Below are positions 9,275 to 18,234 of a stretch of DNA of 64,000 nucleotides, one piece after another. Source of the DNA: an uncultured Lachnospiraceae bacterium (GTDB lineage Bacteria; Bacillota; Clostridia; Lachnospirales; Lachnospiraceae). Under the pieces are notes generated by a model. It saw only the letters and a list, made by a program, of their open reading frames with translations, was not told where the DNA came from and did no database searches. Position numbers and translations under genes: made by a program. The stretch lies in assembly GCA_910585635.1 (NCBI GenBank), contig CAJUFE010000007.1, positions 50,569-114,568 on the forward strand. Direction: 5' to 3'. Numbering within the stretch: the first letter of the stretch is position 1; every line of letters begins with the position of its first letter.

Positions 9275-9310
9275 AAAGGAAAGACCAGCGGGATCGCACC
9301 CGCTGGTCTT
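9275..9310 (-). terminator. Intrinsic terminator of the 60-residue protein gene
   Basis: A perfect 12-bp stem (AAGACCAGCGGG and its complement) with a 6-base loop. On the minus strand it is followed by a T-rich run (TTCCTTTTTTC), so it terminates transcripts from the right. Confidence 0.8.
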
Positions 9311-9328
9311 CATATGGCTATATCCAGG

Positions 9329-9511
9329 TCATTCTTTTATGATATCCAGCTCGGTCAGGTTGATGCCGGAAGCCGTCAAGATCACCTTTAATGCCGTATA
9401 ACGCCGTTTCATCTTTTTGTATACCTCGGAATCTTTTTCGCAGGAGATCATGTAATCCTGCAGCCGTTCAAATTCCTCTACGTTTTTTTGCATCAATTCT
9501 TTTTCCGTCAT
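9329..9511 (-). CDS. Small hypothetical protein, 60 residues
   Basis: A short charged protein, MTEKELMQKNVEEFERLQDY, continuing with SCEKDSEVYKKMKRRYTALKV and ending in a short hydrophobic/acidic tail. It is likely all helical. The ATG is preceded by AGAGGTGG at close spacing; a GTG 30 bases upstream is the alternative. A strong terminator sits 19 bases after the stop, which supports a monocistronic unit. No family is recognised. Confidence 0.6.
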   Translation of the reverse strand: MTEKELMQKNVEEFERLQDYMISCEKDSEVYKKMKRRYTALKVILTASGINLTELDIIKE

Positions 9512-9689
9512 GATCCACCTCTTTTCAACAGATTTATCCACGTGGTTTCTATCTACTATTATAATAGAAGCAGTAACGGATGTAAAGCCAGTTTTTTGCC
9601 ATCTCCGACCAGGAGATCATGTCGTGTAACAAGTTCAGATACCCTGAACTGTTACCATGTCGTTGCTTTTCAAAACTGCGCAAAGTAAC

Positions 9690-10982
9690 TCATGCCTTAG
9701 CGGTCGTCTGGCTGCCGGAGCCTGCGGCCGCCGTCCCTTCTTCCTCACGGATCTCCCCGGCCGCGATCAGCGCGTTCTTCGTCAGGGTAGGCCCGATCAG
9801 CTCGTAGACCAGCACGGCGAAGAGGACCACATTGCGGATCATCTTGCCGTCGGATAAGGTGGAGGCGGTCAAGACCATCCCCAGGGCGACGCCGGCCTGG
9901 GGCAGGAGGGTGATCCCCAGATGCTTCTGGATGCTCTTCTCACAGCCGGTGAGCGCACAGCTGGAATAGGCGCCGAGGATCTTCCCGGCAGAACGGGAGA
10001 GGATGTACACGCCTCCGATCAGGAGGGCCACCGGGTTGCCTAAGATCTTTAAGTCCAGGTCTGCGCCGGAAAGGATGAAGAAGAGGACCGAAAGGGGGGT
10101 GGTCCACCGGTCCAGCCTGGTCATGAGGGCTCCGGAGGTCTCGCAGATGTTGCAGAAGATCGTGCCGGTCATCATGCACACCAGGAGGAGAGAAAAGCCG
10201 CAATGCACCGGTCCTAAGTCAAACTCCACCATGGAAAGAGCCACAGTCAGCAGCACAAAGGCCACGGTGACGGAAACACGGTTTGCCCGGGAGTGGAAAT
10301 AGCGTTCGCTCCAATCCAGGATGTACCCGGCCACGATCCCCAAAAGGAAGGAGAGGAGGATCTCTACCACCGGTTCCACCACCACGGTGATCACATTGAT
10401 GCCGCCCTGCTCTAAGGCGCTGGCGATCCCGAAAGAAACAGAGAAGAGCATCAGGCCCACGGCATCATCGATGGCCACCACCATCAGCAGCAGCCGGGTG
10501 AGGGGGCCGTCCGCCTGGTACTGCCGCACCACCATCAGCGTAGCGGCAGGGGCTGTGGCGGCGGCGATAGCCCCTAAGGTGATGGCGGCAGGGAGGGAGA
10601 GGGCATCGGGGAAGAGCAGATGGAGGACGACCAGCGCCACATCCACCACGATCGTGGTGACCACAGCCTGGAGGATACCCACCGTGATCGCCTGCTTTCC
10701 CATGCTGCGCAGATCCGCCAGCCGGAACTCATTCCCGATGGTAAAGGCGATGAAGCCTAAAGCCATATCGGAGATGACACCTAAGGCGCTCACATCCTCC
10801 ATGGTGTGGAAGCCGATCCCGGAGAACCCCAGCCGCCCTATGAAATAAGGCCCTAAGAGCAGGCCTGTGAGCAGGTAAGCCGTGACGGCGGGAAGCCCGA
10901 TCCGCTTCGCCGGTCTGGTAGATAACAGCCCTGCGATAAGGGCCAGAGAGATGCAAAGAAGGATACTCTGCATGCTTTGCAT
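9690..10982 (-). CDS. Cation:proton antiporter (CPA2-type, Kef/NapA-like)
   Basis: A 430-residue membrane protein with about twelve hydrophobic segments. VTAYLLTGLLLGPYFIGRLG near the N-terminus, ALGFIAFTIGNEF, AAATAPAATLMVVRQ and VAIDDAVGLMLFS are typical of CPA2 monovalent cation/H+ antiporters; the DD pair in the last motif fits the ion-binding aspartates. No TrkA_N or RCK domain is present. It likely exchanges Na+ or K+ for protons. It stands alone between a small protein gene and the pheS leader. Ion specificity is not readable. Confidence 0.85.
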   Translation of the reverse strand: MQSMQSILLCISLALIAGLLSTRPAKRIGLPAVTAYLLTGLLLGPYFIGRLGFSGIGFHTMEDVSALGVISDMALGFIAFTIGNEFRLADLRSMGKQAITVGILQAVVTTIVVDVALVVLHLLFPDALSLPAAITLGAIAAATAPAATLMVVRQYQADGPLTRLLLMVVAIDDAVGLMLFSVSFGIASALEQGGINVITVVVEPVVEILLSFLLGIVAGYILDWSERYFHSRANRVSVTVAFVLLTVALSMVEFDLGPVHCGFSLLLVCMMTGTIFCNICETSGALMTRLDRWTTPLSVLFFILSGADLDLKILGNPVALLIGGVYILSRSAGKILGAYSSCALTGCEKSIQKHLGITLLPQAGVALGMVLTASTLSDGKMIRNVVLFAVLVYELIGPTLTKNALIAAGEIREEEGTAAAGSGSQTTAKA

Positions 10983-11281
10983 GATAACACAACCTTTCTT
11001 AGATTTTTAGATTTTTAAAAGCTTAAAATGATATTTTTTCAAACATAAAGATAGCACTTTTTCCTAAAAAATCAAGTTAAGGAGAAGGTAAACGACAGAG
11101 AATATGCGGCAGTTTTTGGGGAAAAGATCAGCGATAATGCCGGTTATCGGAGAAAAAGGGATGCCGTTCATGGGCGCGCCCGAAGAAAAGATCTGCCATA
11201 AAGGGCGGCAGGGGCGGGGAGGATCGTGAAGATCTGCACGATCTGGCCCCCGCTTGAGAAATGCCAGGCCGTTATATCGGT
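10983..11281. other. Gene-free stretch
   Basis: About 300 bases with no convincing ORF, RNA or hairpin. The first 100 bases are AT-rich and lie upstream of the antiporter, so its promoter should be there. The rest runs into the hicB remnant. Confidence 0.5.
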
Positions 11282-11570
11282 TCAAACGATATCCAGCCGC
11301 TGCTTTAAAGCCTCCTGGAGCACTTGAGAAAAGTTCAGGCCAGCGGCGATCGCCGACTCATTGAGCCATGCGGGGATGGAAAGGGTCTTTTTGACGGCGG
11401 CATTGTTCATGAGACGGCGATATGCAGTGGTATCACAAGAAATATAAGTTGCAAATGCCGCTCCTTCCATAACGAGAGCATGGATATCCGAAGCAGTGGG
11501 GATCTCCCGTTTTTCAGTAAGAAAAAATAACACTTGACATCCTCCCAGATCTCCGTTAGAATAAATCCTA
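11282..11570 (-). pseudogene. Degraded HicB-type antitoxin remnant
   Basis: The C-terminal half of this frame, TAYRRLMNN...VKKTLSIPAWLNESA and GLNFSQVLQEALKQRL, closely resembles the C-terminal half of HicB antitoxins (VKKTLxIPAWLN...NFSQVLQEALK, a ribbon-helix-helix DNA-binding end). The N-terminal RNase-H-like half is mostly missing: only a few residues precede EIPTASDI. The frame has no ribosome site and would start inside the T-box leader of pheS. No hicA toxin gene is present. It is best read as a relic of a toxin-antitoxin module, although a residual DNA-binding peptide cannot be excluded. Confidence 0.65.
11534..11562 (+). promoter_or_regulatory. Promoter of the pheST T-box transcript
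   Basis: TTGACA and TAGAAT are separated by exactly 17 bases, placing the start of transcription near 11569, just before the T-box stem I. The promoter lies inside the antisense strand of the hicB remnant. Confidence 0.8.
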
Positions 11571-11861
11571 GTTTCGAAAAGGCATTGAAGATGCAAAGTA
11601 GGCATCTATCTTCCGTCAGAGAGGGAGGGTCACTGGCTGAAAGCCTTCCTAGGTCCAGATAGACCGCTGAATTTCCCATCGGAGCCGCACGGCTGAAGAC
11701 CGCTCCTTGAGGCGGCGGAGGTAGGTCGTGACGTGTGCGCGCGTTAAGCGTTAAGAGTGTCTGCGCAGAGGCCGAGAGCCTTGCGCGGGAAGTTTGGGTG
11801 GTACCGCGAGATGATGAGCTCGTCCCTTCTATACCTATACGGTTTAGAAGGGGCTTTTTTT
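11569..11861 (+). promoter_or_regulatory. T-box leader controlling pheST
   Basis: The T-box sequence GGGTGGTACCGCG (about 11796-11808) is present, followed by a terminator (stem GTCCCTTCTA...TAGAAGGGGC, then seven T, 11822-11861). Stem I has an AGTA motif near 11597. A GAATTTCCC stretch near 11670-11677 contains TTC, the expected phenylalanine specifier. Uncharged tRNA-Phe should favour the antiterminator and switch on pheST. The specifier position is my reading; the T-box and terminator are clear. Confidence 0.9.
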
Positions 11862-12009
11862 ATGCGCAGGCCCAAGCCAGAGGGATCTGCCGCCAGAGCG
11901 GCGTGTGCGGCGTGTGGGCCGTACAGCGAGTAAGGGGAAAGGCCTCCCCTGCTCGATCTACATCCCGCGTTCCGCCCTTGCAAAATGTCATAAAGGAGAG
12001 AAAAGGGAC

Positions 12010-13029
12010 ATGAAAGATCGATTGGAAAAGATCAAGGAAGAAGCCCTGGCTAAGATCGAGGCTTCGGATGCACTGGAGCGGTTAAATGATATCCGCATCG
12101 CCTATCTGGGCAAAAAAGGCGAGCTGACCAGCGTGTTAAAGAGTATGAAGAGTGTAGCGCCCGAGGACCGCCCTAAGGTGGGCCAGATGGTCAATGACGC
12201 CAGAGCCCTGATCGAGGAGCGGCTGGAGGCGGCGAAGACGGAGCTTGGGCGGAAGGCCAGAGAGGCGCAGATGGAGCGGGAGGTGATCGACGTGACCCTT
12301 CCGGCTAAGAAGGCCCACATTGGCCACAGCCATCCCTGTACCATCGCCTTGGAGGAGGTGGAGAGGATCTTCGTGGGCATGGGCTACGAGGTGGTAGAAG
12401 GCCCCGAGGTGGAGTACGATCTCTATAATTTCGAAAAGCTGAACATCCCCGCAGACCATCCGGCAAAGGATGAGCAGGATACCTTCTATATTAATAAGGA
12501 GATCGTCCTCCGCACCCAGACCTCCCCGGTCCAGGCCAGGGTCATGGAAAAGGGCAAGCTGCCGATCCGCATGATCGCCCCCGGACGGGTGTTCCGTTCC
12601 GACGAGGTGGACGCCACCCATTCCCCCTCCTTCCATCAGATCGAAGGTCTGGTGGTGGATAAGAACATCACCTTCGCCGACTTAAAGGGCACCTTGGCCG
12701 AGTTCGCCAAGGAGCTGTTCGGTGAGGGGACAAAGGTGAAATTCCGTCCCCATCACTTCCCCTTCACAGAGCCCAGCGCCGAGGTGGATGTGACCTGTTT
12801 CAAGTGCGGCGGCAAGGGCTGCCGGTTCTGCAAGGGGACTGGCTGGATCGAGATCTTAGGCTGCGGCATGGTCCATCCCCATGTGTTCGAGATGTGCGGG
12901 ATCGACCCGGAGGCATACACCGGCTTTGCCTTCGGCGTAGGCTTAGAGCGGATCGCTCTGCTGAAATACGAGATCGACGACATGCGGCTGCTGTATGAGA
13001 ATGACGAGCGTTTCCTGAAGCAGTTTTAA
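12010..13029 (+). CDS. pheS: Phenylalanyl-tRNA synthetase alpha subunit
   Basis: A 339-residue class II synthetase subunit. The N-terminal coiled-coil arm (residues about 1-90) binds tRNA. The catalytic core shows HPAKDEQDTFY, then LRTQTSPVQARVM (motif 2 region), GRVFRSDEVDATHSPSFHQ and the motif 3 GFAFGVGLERIALL. A cysteine-containing stretch, CFKCGGKGCRFCKGTGWIE, is normal for this subfamily. With PheT it charges tRNA-Phe. The start is the ATG after AAAGGAGAG; an upstream in-frame extension is only leader sequence. Regulated by the T-box. Confidence 0.97.
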   Translation: MKDRLEKIKEEALAKIEASDALERLNDIRIAYLGKKGELTSVLKSMKSVAPEDRPKVGQMVNDARALIEERLEAAKTELGRKAREAQMEREVIDVTLPAKKAHIGHSHPCTIALEEVERIFVGMGYEVVEGPEVEYDLYNFEKLNIPADHPAKDEQDTFYINKEIVLRTQTSPVQARVMEKGKLPIRMIAPGRVFRSDEVDATHSPSFHQIEGLVVDKNITFADLKGTLAEFAKELFGEGTKVKFRPHHFPFTEPSAEVDVTCFKCGGKGCRFCKGTGWIEILGCGMVHPHVFEMCGIDPEAYTGFAFGVGLERIALLKYEIDDMRLLYENDERFLKQF

Positions 13030-13163
13030 GGCAGAGCCGCAGGGCATCTCCCATAGCGGACGGCTGTTTTCCGGTAGATACAGGAGCAGAGGCATGTCCC
13101 TGCCAGTAGAGACCGGTACAAAAAAGGTCTAAAAACTTGACTAGATCGATGAAGGAGTAGAAC

Positions 13164-15584
13164 ATGAACACATCATTAGCATGGATCAAAGCATATGTCC
13201 CGGAGCTGGATGTGACCGCCCAGGAGTATACGGACGGTATGACCCTTTCCGGCACAAAGGTAGAAGGCTATGAATGCCTGGATAAAAATCTGGAGAAGAT
13301 CGTGGTAGGCCATATCCTGAAGATCGACCGCCATCCCGACGCGGATAAGCTGATCGTCTGCCAGGTGGACATCGGGACCGAGACTATCCAGATCGTCACC
13401 GGCGCGCCTAATGTGAAGGAGGGCGACAAGGTCCCGGTGGTATTGGACGGCGGCAAGGTGGCAGGCGGCCATGACGGCGGACCACTGCCGGAGGATGGGA
13501 TCAGGATCAAAAAGGGGAAGCTGAGAGGGGTGGAGTCCAATGGGATGATGTGCTCCATCGAGGAGCTGGGCTCTTCCCGGGAGATGTATCCGGACGCACC
13601 GGAGAGCGGCATCTATATCCTGCCAGAGACAAGCGTGCCGGGCAGCGACGCGGTGGCGCTCTTAGGCCTCCACGACGTGAACTTTGAATACGAGATCACC
13701 TCCAACCGGGTGGACTGCTACAGCGTGATCGGCATCGCCAGGGAGGCGGCGGCCACCTTCCGCAAGCCCTTCCATCCTCCGGTGGTGACCGAGACCGGGA
13801 ACGACGAGGATATCAACGACTATCTGAAGGTGCGGGTGGAGGATGGGGACCTGTGTCCACGTTACTGTGCCCGTATGGTGAAGAACATCAAGCTGGCTCC
13901 CTCGCCGGAGTGGATGAAGCGCCGCCTGGCGGCTTCCGGGATCCGTCCGATCAATAATATCGTGGACATCACCAACTACGTGATGGAGGAGTACGGCCAG
14001 CCCATGCACGCCTTTGACTACGATACTTTGGCTGGTCATGAGATCGTGGTAAAGCGGGCTAAGGACGGCGACGAGTTCCAGACCCTGGACGGCCAGATCC
14101 GCAAGCTGGACCGGGACGTGCTGATGATCAATGACGGGGAGAAGGAGGTAGGCATCGGCGGCATCATGGGCGGTGAGAACAGCAAGATCACCGACGATGT
14201 GAAGACCATGGTCTTCGAGGCGGCCTGCTTTGACGGCACCAACATCCGTCTGTCCGCCAAGCGGCTGGGGCTGCGCACCGACGCCTCCGGCAAGTTCGAG
14301 AAGGGCCTCGACCCGAATACGGCCCTGGAAGCCGTCAACCGGGCCTGCCAGCTGGTGGAAGAGCTGGGGGCCGGCGAAGTGGTGGGCGGTGTGATCGATA
14401 TCTACCCGGTCAAGCGGGAGGCAAAGAAGATCCCATTTGACGCAAAGAAAGTAAACCAGCTTTTAGGGACGGATATCGATGAGGCCACCATGAAGGGGTA
14501 TTTTCAGCAGCTGGAGCTGGGGTTTGACGAGGAGACCCAGGAGGTGATCGCGCCTACCTGGCGGCAGGATCTGGAGCGGCCGGCGGATATCGCCGAGGAG
14601 GTGGCCCGGTTCTACGGCTACGATAAGATCCCCACCACCCTGCCCTCCGGGGAGGCCACCACAGGCAAGCTTTCCTTTAAGCTGCGGGTGGAGCAGGTCG
14701 CCAGGGAAGTGGCCGAGTTCTCCGGGTTCTCCCAGGGGATGACCTATTCCTTTGAGAGCCCCAAGGTCTTTGATAAGCTCCTGCTGGAGGAAGGATCCCC
14801 CCTGCGCCAGACGGTCACGATCATGAACCCATTAGGCGAAGATTTCAGCATCATGCGCACCTCCCCCTTAAACGGTATGCTGACCTCCCTTTCCTTAAAC
14901 TATAACCGCCGGAACAAGGCCGTGAAGCTGTACGAGATGGCTAATATCTATCTGCCCAAGGCCCTGCCATTGACCGAGCTTCCCGACGAGCGGATGCAGT
15001 TCACCCTGGGGATGTACGGGGAGGGCGACTTCTTCACCATGAAGGGCGTGGTGGAAGAGTTCCTGGATAAGATCGGCATGGACAAGAAGGTGCATTACGC
15101 GCCGGACTGCGACCGTCCCTTCCTCCATCCCGGGCGGAAGGCGGATATCGTCTATGACAAGGCAACGATCGGCTACATGGGCGAGCTCCATCCGGAATGC
15201 GCAGACAACTATAAGATCGGGGAGAAGGTCTATGTGGCGGTGCTGGATATGCCGAGCGTCCTCCCCTTCGTGACCTTTGACCGGAAATACACCGGCATCG
15301 CCAAGCATCCGGCGGTGAACCGGGACATCAGCATGGTGGTCCCCAAGGATGTGATGGTGGGGCAGATCGAGGATGTGATCGTCCAGCGGGGCGGGAAGAT
15401 CTTAGAGAGCTACCAGCTCTTCGACATCTATGAGGGCAAGCAGATCGTGGCCGGGTACAAGTCCGTGGCCTACTCGATCGTGTTCCGGGCTAAGGACCGG
15501 ACCTTGACCGATGAGGATGTGAACAGTGCCATGAAGAAGATCCTCAATGGGCTTGAAGGGTTGGGGATCGAGCTGCGGGCGTAA
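13164..15584 (+). CDS. pheT: Phenylalanyl-tRNA synthetase beta subunit
   Basis: An 806-residue subunit of normal length. It has an N-terminal EMAP-like tRNA-binding domain (GHILKIDRHPDADKLIVCQV, residues about 45-150), the B3/B4 editing region (SNRVDCYSVIGIAREAAATF), B5, the inactive class II core and a C-terminal ferredoxin-fold anticodon-binding domain (AVNRDISMVVPKDV to the end). It edits Tyr-tRNA-Phe and recognises the anticodon. The ATG follows AAGGAGTAGAAC. It lies 134 bases after pheS and is transcribed with it. Confidence 0.97.
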   Translation: MNTSLAWIKAYVPELDVTAQEYTDGMTLSGTKVEGYECLDKNLEKIVVGHILKIDRHPDADKLIVCQVDIGTETIQIVTGAPNVKEGDKVPVVLDGGKVAGGHDGGPLPEDGIRIKKGKLRGVESNGMMCSIEELGSSREMYPDAPESGIYILPETSVPGSDAVALLGLHDVNFEYEITSNRVDCYSVIGIAREAAATFRKPFHPPVVTETGNDEDINDYLKVRVEDGDLCPRYCARMVKNIKLAPSPEWMKRRLAASGIRPINNIVDITNYVMEEYGQPMHAFDYDTLAGHEIVVKRAKDGDEFQTLDGQIRKLDRDVLMINDGEKEVGIGGIMGGENSKITDDVKTMVFEAACFDGTNIRLSAKRLGLRTDASGKFEKGLDPNTALEAVNRACQLVEELGAGEVVGGVIDIYPVKREAKKIPFDAKKVNQLLGTDIDEATMKGYFQQLELGFDEETQEVIAPTWRQDLERPADIAEEVARFYGYDKIPTTLPSGEATTGKLSFKLRVEQVAREVAEFSGFSQGMTYSFESPKVFDKLLLEEGSPLRQTVTIMNPLGEDFSIMRTSPLNGMLTSLSLNYNRRNKAVKLYEMANIYLPKALPLTELPDERMQFTLGMYGEGDFFTMKGVVEEFLDKIGMDKKVHYAPDCDRPFLHPGRKADIVYDKATIGYMGELHPECADNYKIGEKVYVAVLDMPSVLPFVTFDRKYTGIAKHPAVNRDISMVVPKDVMVGQIEDVIVQRGGKILESYQLFDIYEGKQIVAGYKSVAYSIVFRAKDRTLTDEDVNSAMKKILNGLEGLGIELRA

Positions 15585-15613
15585 GAGGTGTGCGATGAGG
15601 CCGCAGAGGGTCC

Positions 15614-15749
15614 GCGGAGGGAGGGGCCTGTCACAACGTCACCGCGCTCTCGCTCCGGTCGAACGCAGCGGTACTAAGGCGCGTGAAAGACCGCGCCTAA
15701 GGACCGGCGTTCTCTAGGGGTTCCTTTTGTGACAGGCCCCTCCCTCCGC
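15614..15749. repeat. Foldback repeat element with 23-bp terminal inverted repeats
   Basis: A perfect 23-base inverted repeat (GCGGAGGGAGGGGCCTGTCA plus CAA, 15614-15636, and its complement at 15727-15749) encloses 90 bases that fold further: AGGCGCG/CGCGCCT and a GGTC/GACC-rich stem. It follows pheT, so it could also act as a transcript end. A second, diverged copy of its left end occurs at 63951-63995, so it is a dispersed element, most simply a miniature transposable or REP-like repeat. Confidence 0.75.
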
Positions 15750-15828
15750 TACGTTATCGGCTGATCGTTTGTTATCCCGTGCGCCGGTTGCTTAGATATA
15801 TTGCCAAAACACAGAGAGAATAAAAAAT

Positions 15829-15899
15829 AAAAAATAAGCCATCCTTACCTTAGGAAAAGAAGATATATGCTATATAAGGGTTAAGGAGGCTTATTTTTT
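15829..15899 (+). promoter_or_regulatory. Long hairpin that sequesters the eno ribosome site
   Basis: Bases 15829-15847 (AAAAAATAAGCC, a bulged A, TCCTTA) pair with 15882-15899 (TAAGGAGGCTTATTTTTT). The stem has 18 pairs and one bulge around a 34-base loop. The Shine-Dalgarno AAGGAGG is entirely inside the stem, and the ATG follows the stem directly. The structure should repress translation unless opened. Confidence 0.7.
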
Positions 15900-17162
15900 A
15901 TGGATGAACGATTTGAGATCGCGGCGGTTTATGGGAGAGAGATCTTGGATTCCAGGGGGAATCCTACGGTGGAGACGGAGGTGCGCTTGGAGAGCGGGGT
16001 CTGCGGCCGGGCGGCGGCTCCTTCCGGCGCGTCTACGGGGCAGCATGAGGCGATCGAGCTGCGGGACGGGGACAGCCGTTATCATGGGAAAGGGGTCCAG
16101 AAGGCGGCGGGAGCGGTGAGCACGGTCCTGGCGGAGGTGCTGATGTTCGAGGATGTGCGGGATCAGAAACATATCGATCAGCTCCTTAGAGAGGCGGACG
16201 GCACGGAGGATAAAGGGAAGCTGGGGGCCAACGCGATCCTCAGTGTGTCCCTGGCCTGTGCCAGGGCAGCGGCGGCGGCCCAGGGCCTTCCGCTGTTTCA
16301 GTATATCGGGGGGATCTATGGCAATAAGCTGCCCATGCCCATGATGAACATCTTAAACGGCGGCGCCCATTCGGATAACTCGGTGGATATCCAGGAATTT
16401 ATGATCCTGCCCATGGGGGCTTCTTCCTTCCGGGAGGGCATGCGCTGGTGCGCCGAGGTCTATCAGACCTTAAAGAAGCTTTTGAAGGAGAGACACCTTT
16501 CCACGGCGGTAGGGGATGAGGGCGGTTTCGCGCCGGACCTTAAGACCGGGGAGGAGGCCATCGAGATGATCTTAGAGGCGGTGAGACTGTCCGGCTTTAA
16601 GGAGAGGACGGATTTCATGATCTCCCTGGACGCGGCGGCCAGCGAGTGGAAGAACACGGAGCTGGGGCCAGGCTTCTACACCCTGCCCAAGCAGCAGCAG
16701 ACCTATAACCGGGAGCAGATGATGGAGTACTGGGTGAAGCTGGTGGATAGCTATCCGATCTATTCCTTGGAGGATCCTATGGACGAGGAGGACTGGGAAG
16801 GCTGGAGGACCCTGACCGGGAAGATCGGAGGCCGGACTCGGCTGGTGGGGGACGATCTGTTCGTCACCAACTGCGCCAGGCTGAAAAAAGGGATCGACGA
16901 CCACAGCGCCAATGCGATCTTGATCAAGCCGAACCAGATCGGCACCCTGACCGAGACCATGGAGGCGATCCAGTTAGCCAAGCTGAACGGCTACACCACG
17001 ATCATGTCCCACCGTTCCGGCGAGACCGAGGACAGCACCATCGCCGATCTGGCCGTGGGCATGGGTACCGAGCTGATCAAGACCGGCGCACCCTGCAGAG
17101 GGGAGCGGACGGCGAAATATAACCAGCTGCTGCGGATCGAGGAGAAGATCGAAGGGATGTAG
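15900..17162 (+). CDS. eno: Enolase
   Basis: A 420-residue enolase, which converts 2-phosphoglycerate to phosphoenolpyruvate in glycolysis. All hallmarks are visible: REILDSRGNPTVE, SGASTGQHEA, VGDEGGFAP, metal ligands in MISLDAA, SLEDPMDEEDW and GDDLFVTN, catalytic Lys in ILIKPNQIGT and SHRSGETEDSTIADLAV. The length is close to the usual 430. The GGF loop and the C-terminal TAKYNQLLRIEE are intact, so it is probably active. Translation starts inside or beside a long hairpin (see that entry). Confidence 0.96.
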   Translation: MDERFEIAAVYGREILDSRGNPTVETEVRLESGVCGRAAAPSGASTGQHEAIELRDGDSRYHGKGVQKAAGAVSTVLAEVLMFEDVRDQKHIDQLLREADGTEDKGKLGANAILSVSLACARAAAAAQGLPLFQYIGGIYGNKLPMPMMNILNGGAHSDNSVDIQEFMILPMGASSFREGMRWCAEVYQTLKKLLKERHLSTAVGDEGGFAPDLKTGEEAIEMILEAVRLSGFKERTDFMISLDAAASEWKNTELGPGFYTLPKQQQTYNREQMMEYWVKLVDSYPIYSLEDPMDEEDWEGWRTLTGKIGGRTRLVGDDLFVTNCARLKKGIDDHSANAILIKPNQIGTLTETMEAIQLAKLNGYTTIMSHRSGETEDSTIADLAVGMGTELIKTGAPCRGERTAKYNQLLRIEEKIEGM

Positions 17163-17449
17163 GAGGCCGGAGCCTGACGGCGCATAGAGGAAAGGACGGC
17201 GAAAAGGAAAGGACCGTGCCGTGCGGAAGAAAAGGAAACGTAGAGAAAAGGGCGACGCAGAGAAAACGGCGGCGCAGGGGTAAAGATAACGCAGAGAAAA
17301 GGCGGCGCGAAAAAGGGACTGTCGAAAGAGCATGGAACGGCTATTTTTCGACAGTCCCTCAAGCGTTGCGGGGCATCCTGGGTCATCGGGGGACCCGGTC
17401 CCACGATCCTTTTACAGATCCACGCACGTTCCCGATATGCGAACGATCA
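17163..17449. other. Gene-free stretch with purine-rich repeats and one hairpin
   Basis: The first 150 bases after eno are purine-rich and contain degenerate copies of ACGCAGAGAAAAGGCGGCGC-like units (near 17250-17310). Then a 14-bp inverted repeat, AGGGACTGTCGAAA (17314-17327) with TTTCGACAGTCCCT (17346-17359), has an 18-base loop and could end eno transcripts. No ORF is convincing. Confidence 0.5.
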
Positions 17450-18025
17450 TCATGTAGAAAACACTTTCTTCAAGTCGATGAAACATCCCTCCAAGACGTT
17501 GACCCTTGCGATATCCTCTGATCCATAGTCCTCACGGATGCGGTAGGAGCCGTTCCCATCCGGCAGGAACACCAGTACAGACCGGTTTTCCGGGTCTACG
17601 ATCCAGTATTCCCGTACACCTGCCCGTTGGTACAGGTCCAGCTTCACCAGTCGGTCATGCCGTCGGGTAGAGGGGGAGAGGATCTCCACGATCAGGTCCG
17701 GCGCGCCTTTGCAGCCACGGGCATCGACCTTGTCCCTATCGCATATCACGGAAATGTCCGGTTCGACCACCGTATCTACATCTTCTGGCCGGTCCCCATC
17801 CTGCTCGAACAGCCGGACGCCAAAAGGAGCAGGGTAGACCTTGCATGGCTTTCCTTCCAAAAAGTTCGCCAACTGGCGGAACAGCTCCCCACTGATCTCC
17901 TGGTGTCGGCTGGACGGTGTCGCCATCATGAACAGCTCACCATTTATGATCTCAACATGCATATCCTCGTTCCAGGTGAGACAGTCGGCGAAGGTATAGC
18001 CTATCTGCTTTGCTGGTAATGCCAT
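17450..18025 (-). CDS. Uma2-type (DUF820) PD-(D/E)XK nuclease-fold protein
   Basis: A 191-residue protein of the Uma2 family, a restriction-endonuclease-like fold common in cyanobacteria and Firmicutes. It shows VEIINGELFMMATPSSRHQEI, VVEPDISVICD, GAPDLIVEILSPST and LDLYQRAGVREYWIVDPE, giving the expected order of the catalytic Asp and E-x-L with the later Lys. The biological role of the family is unsettled. The start follows AAGGAGG; the frame extends upstream without support. It stands alone on the minus strand. Confidence 0.88.
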   Translation of the reverse strand: MALPAKQIGYTFADCLTWNEDMHVEIINGELFMMATPSSRHQEISGELFRQLANFLEGKPCKVYPAPFGVRLFEQDGDRPEDVDTVVEPDISVICDRDKVDARGCKGAPDLIVEILSPSTRRHDRLVKLDLYQRAGVREYWIVDPENRSVLVFLPDGNGSYRIREDYGSEDIARVNVLEGCFIDLKKVFST

Positions 18026-18234
18026 CACGCATCCCTCCTTATCTGCGGATATTATAGCATGGGCATGACATGGGTTCAAGCCTTGGTCCAAGTTTTTGAT
18101 CTCTTTCTTGACTCCCCCTTGGCAAGATGCTATCATGGAAGGGATAAAAAGGCGGTGGCTGGGATGCTGCGCTGGCCTGTTTTGGCCTTCAAAGATCGCT
18201 TGTGGTGGCCGGATGGGGCTAACCATTATTAGGG

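Noticed and set aside
11064..11285. 73-codon minus-strand ORF below the hicB remnant
   Set aside because: No ribosome site, no family resemblance, odd composition.
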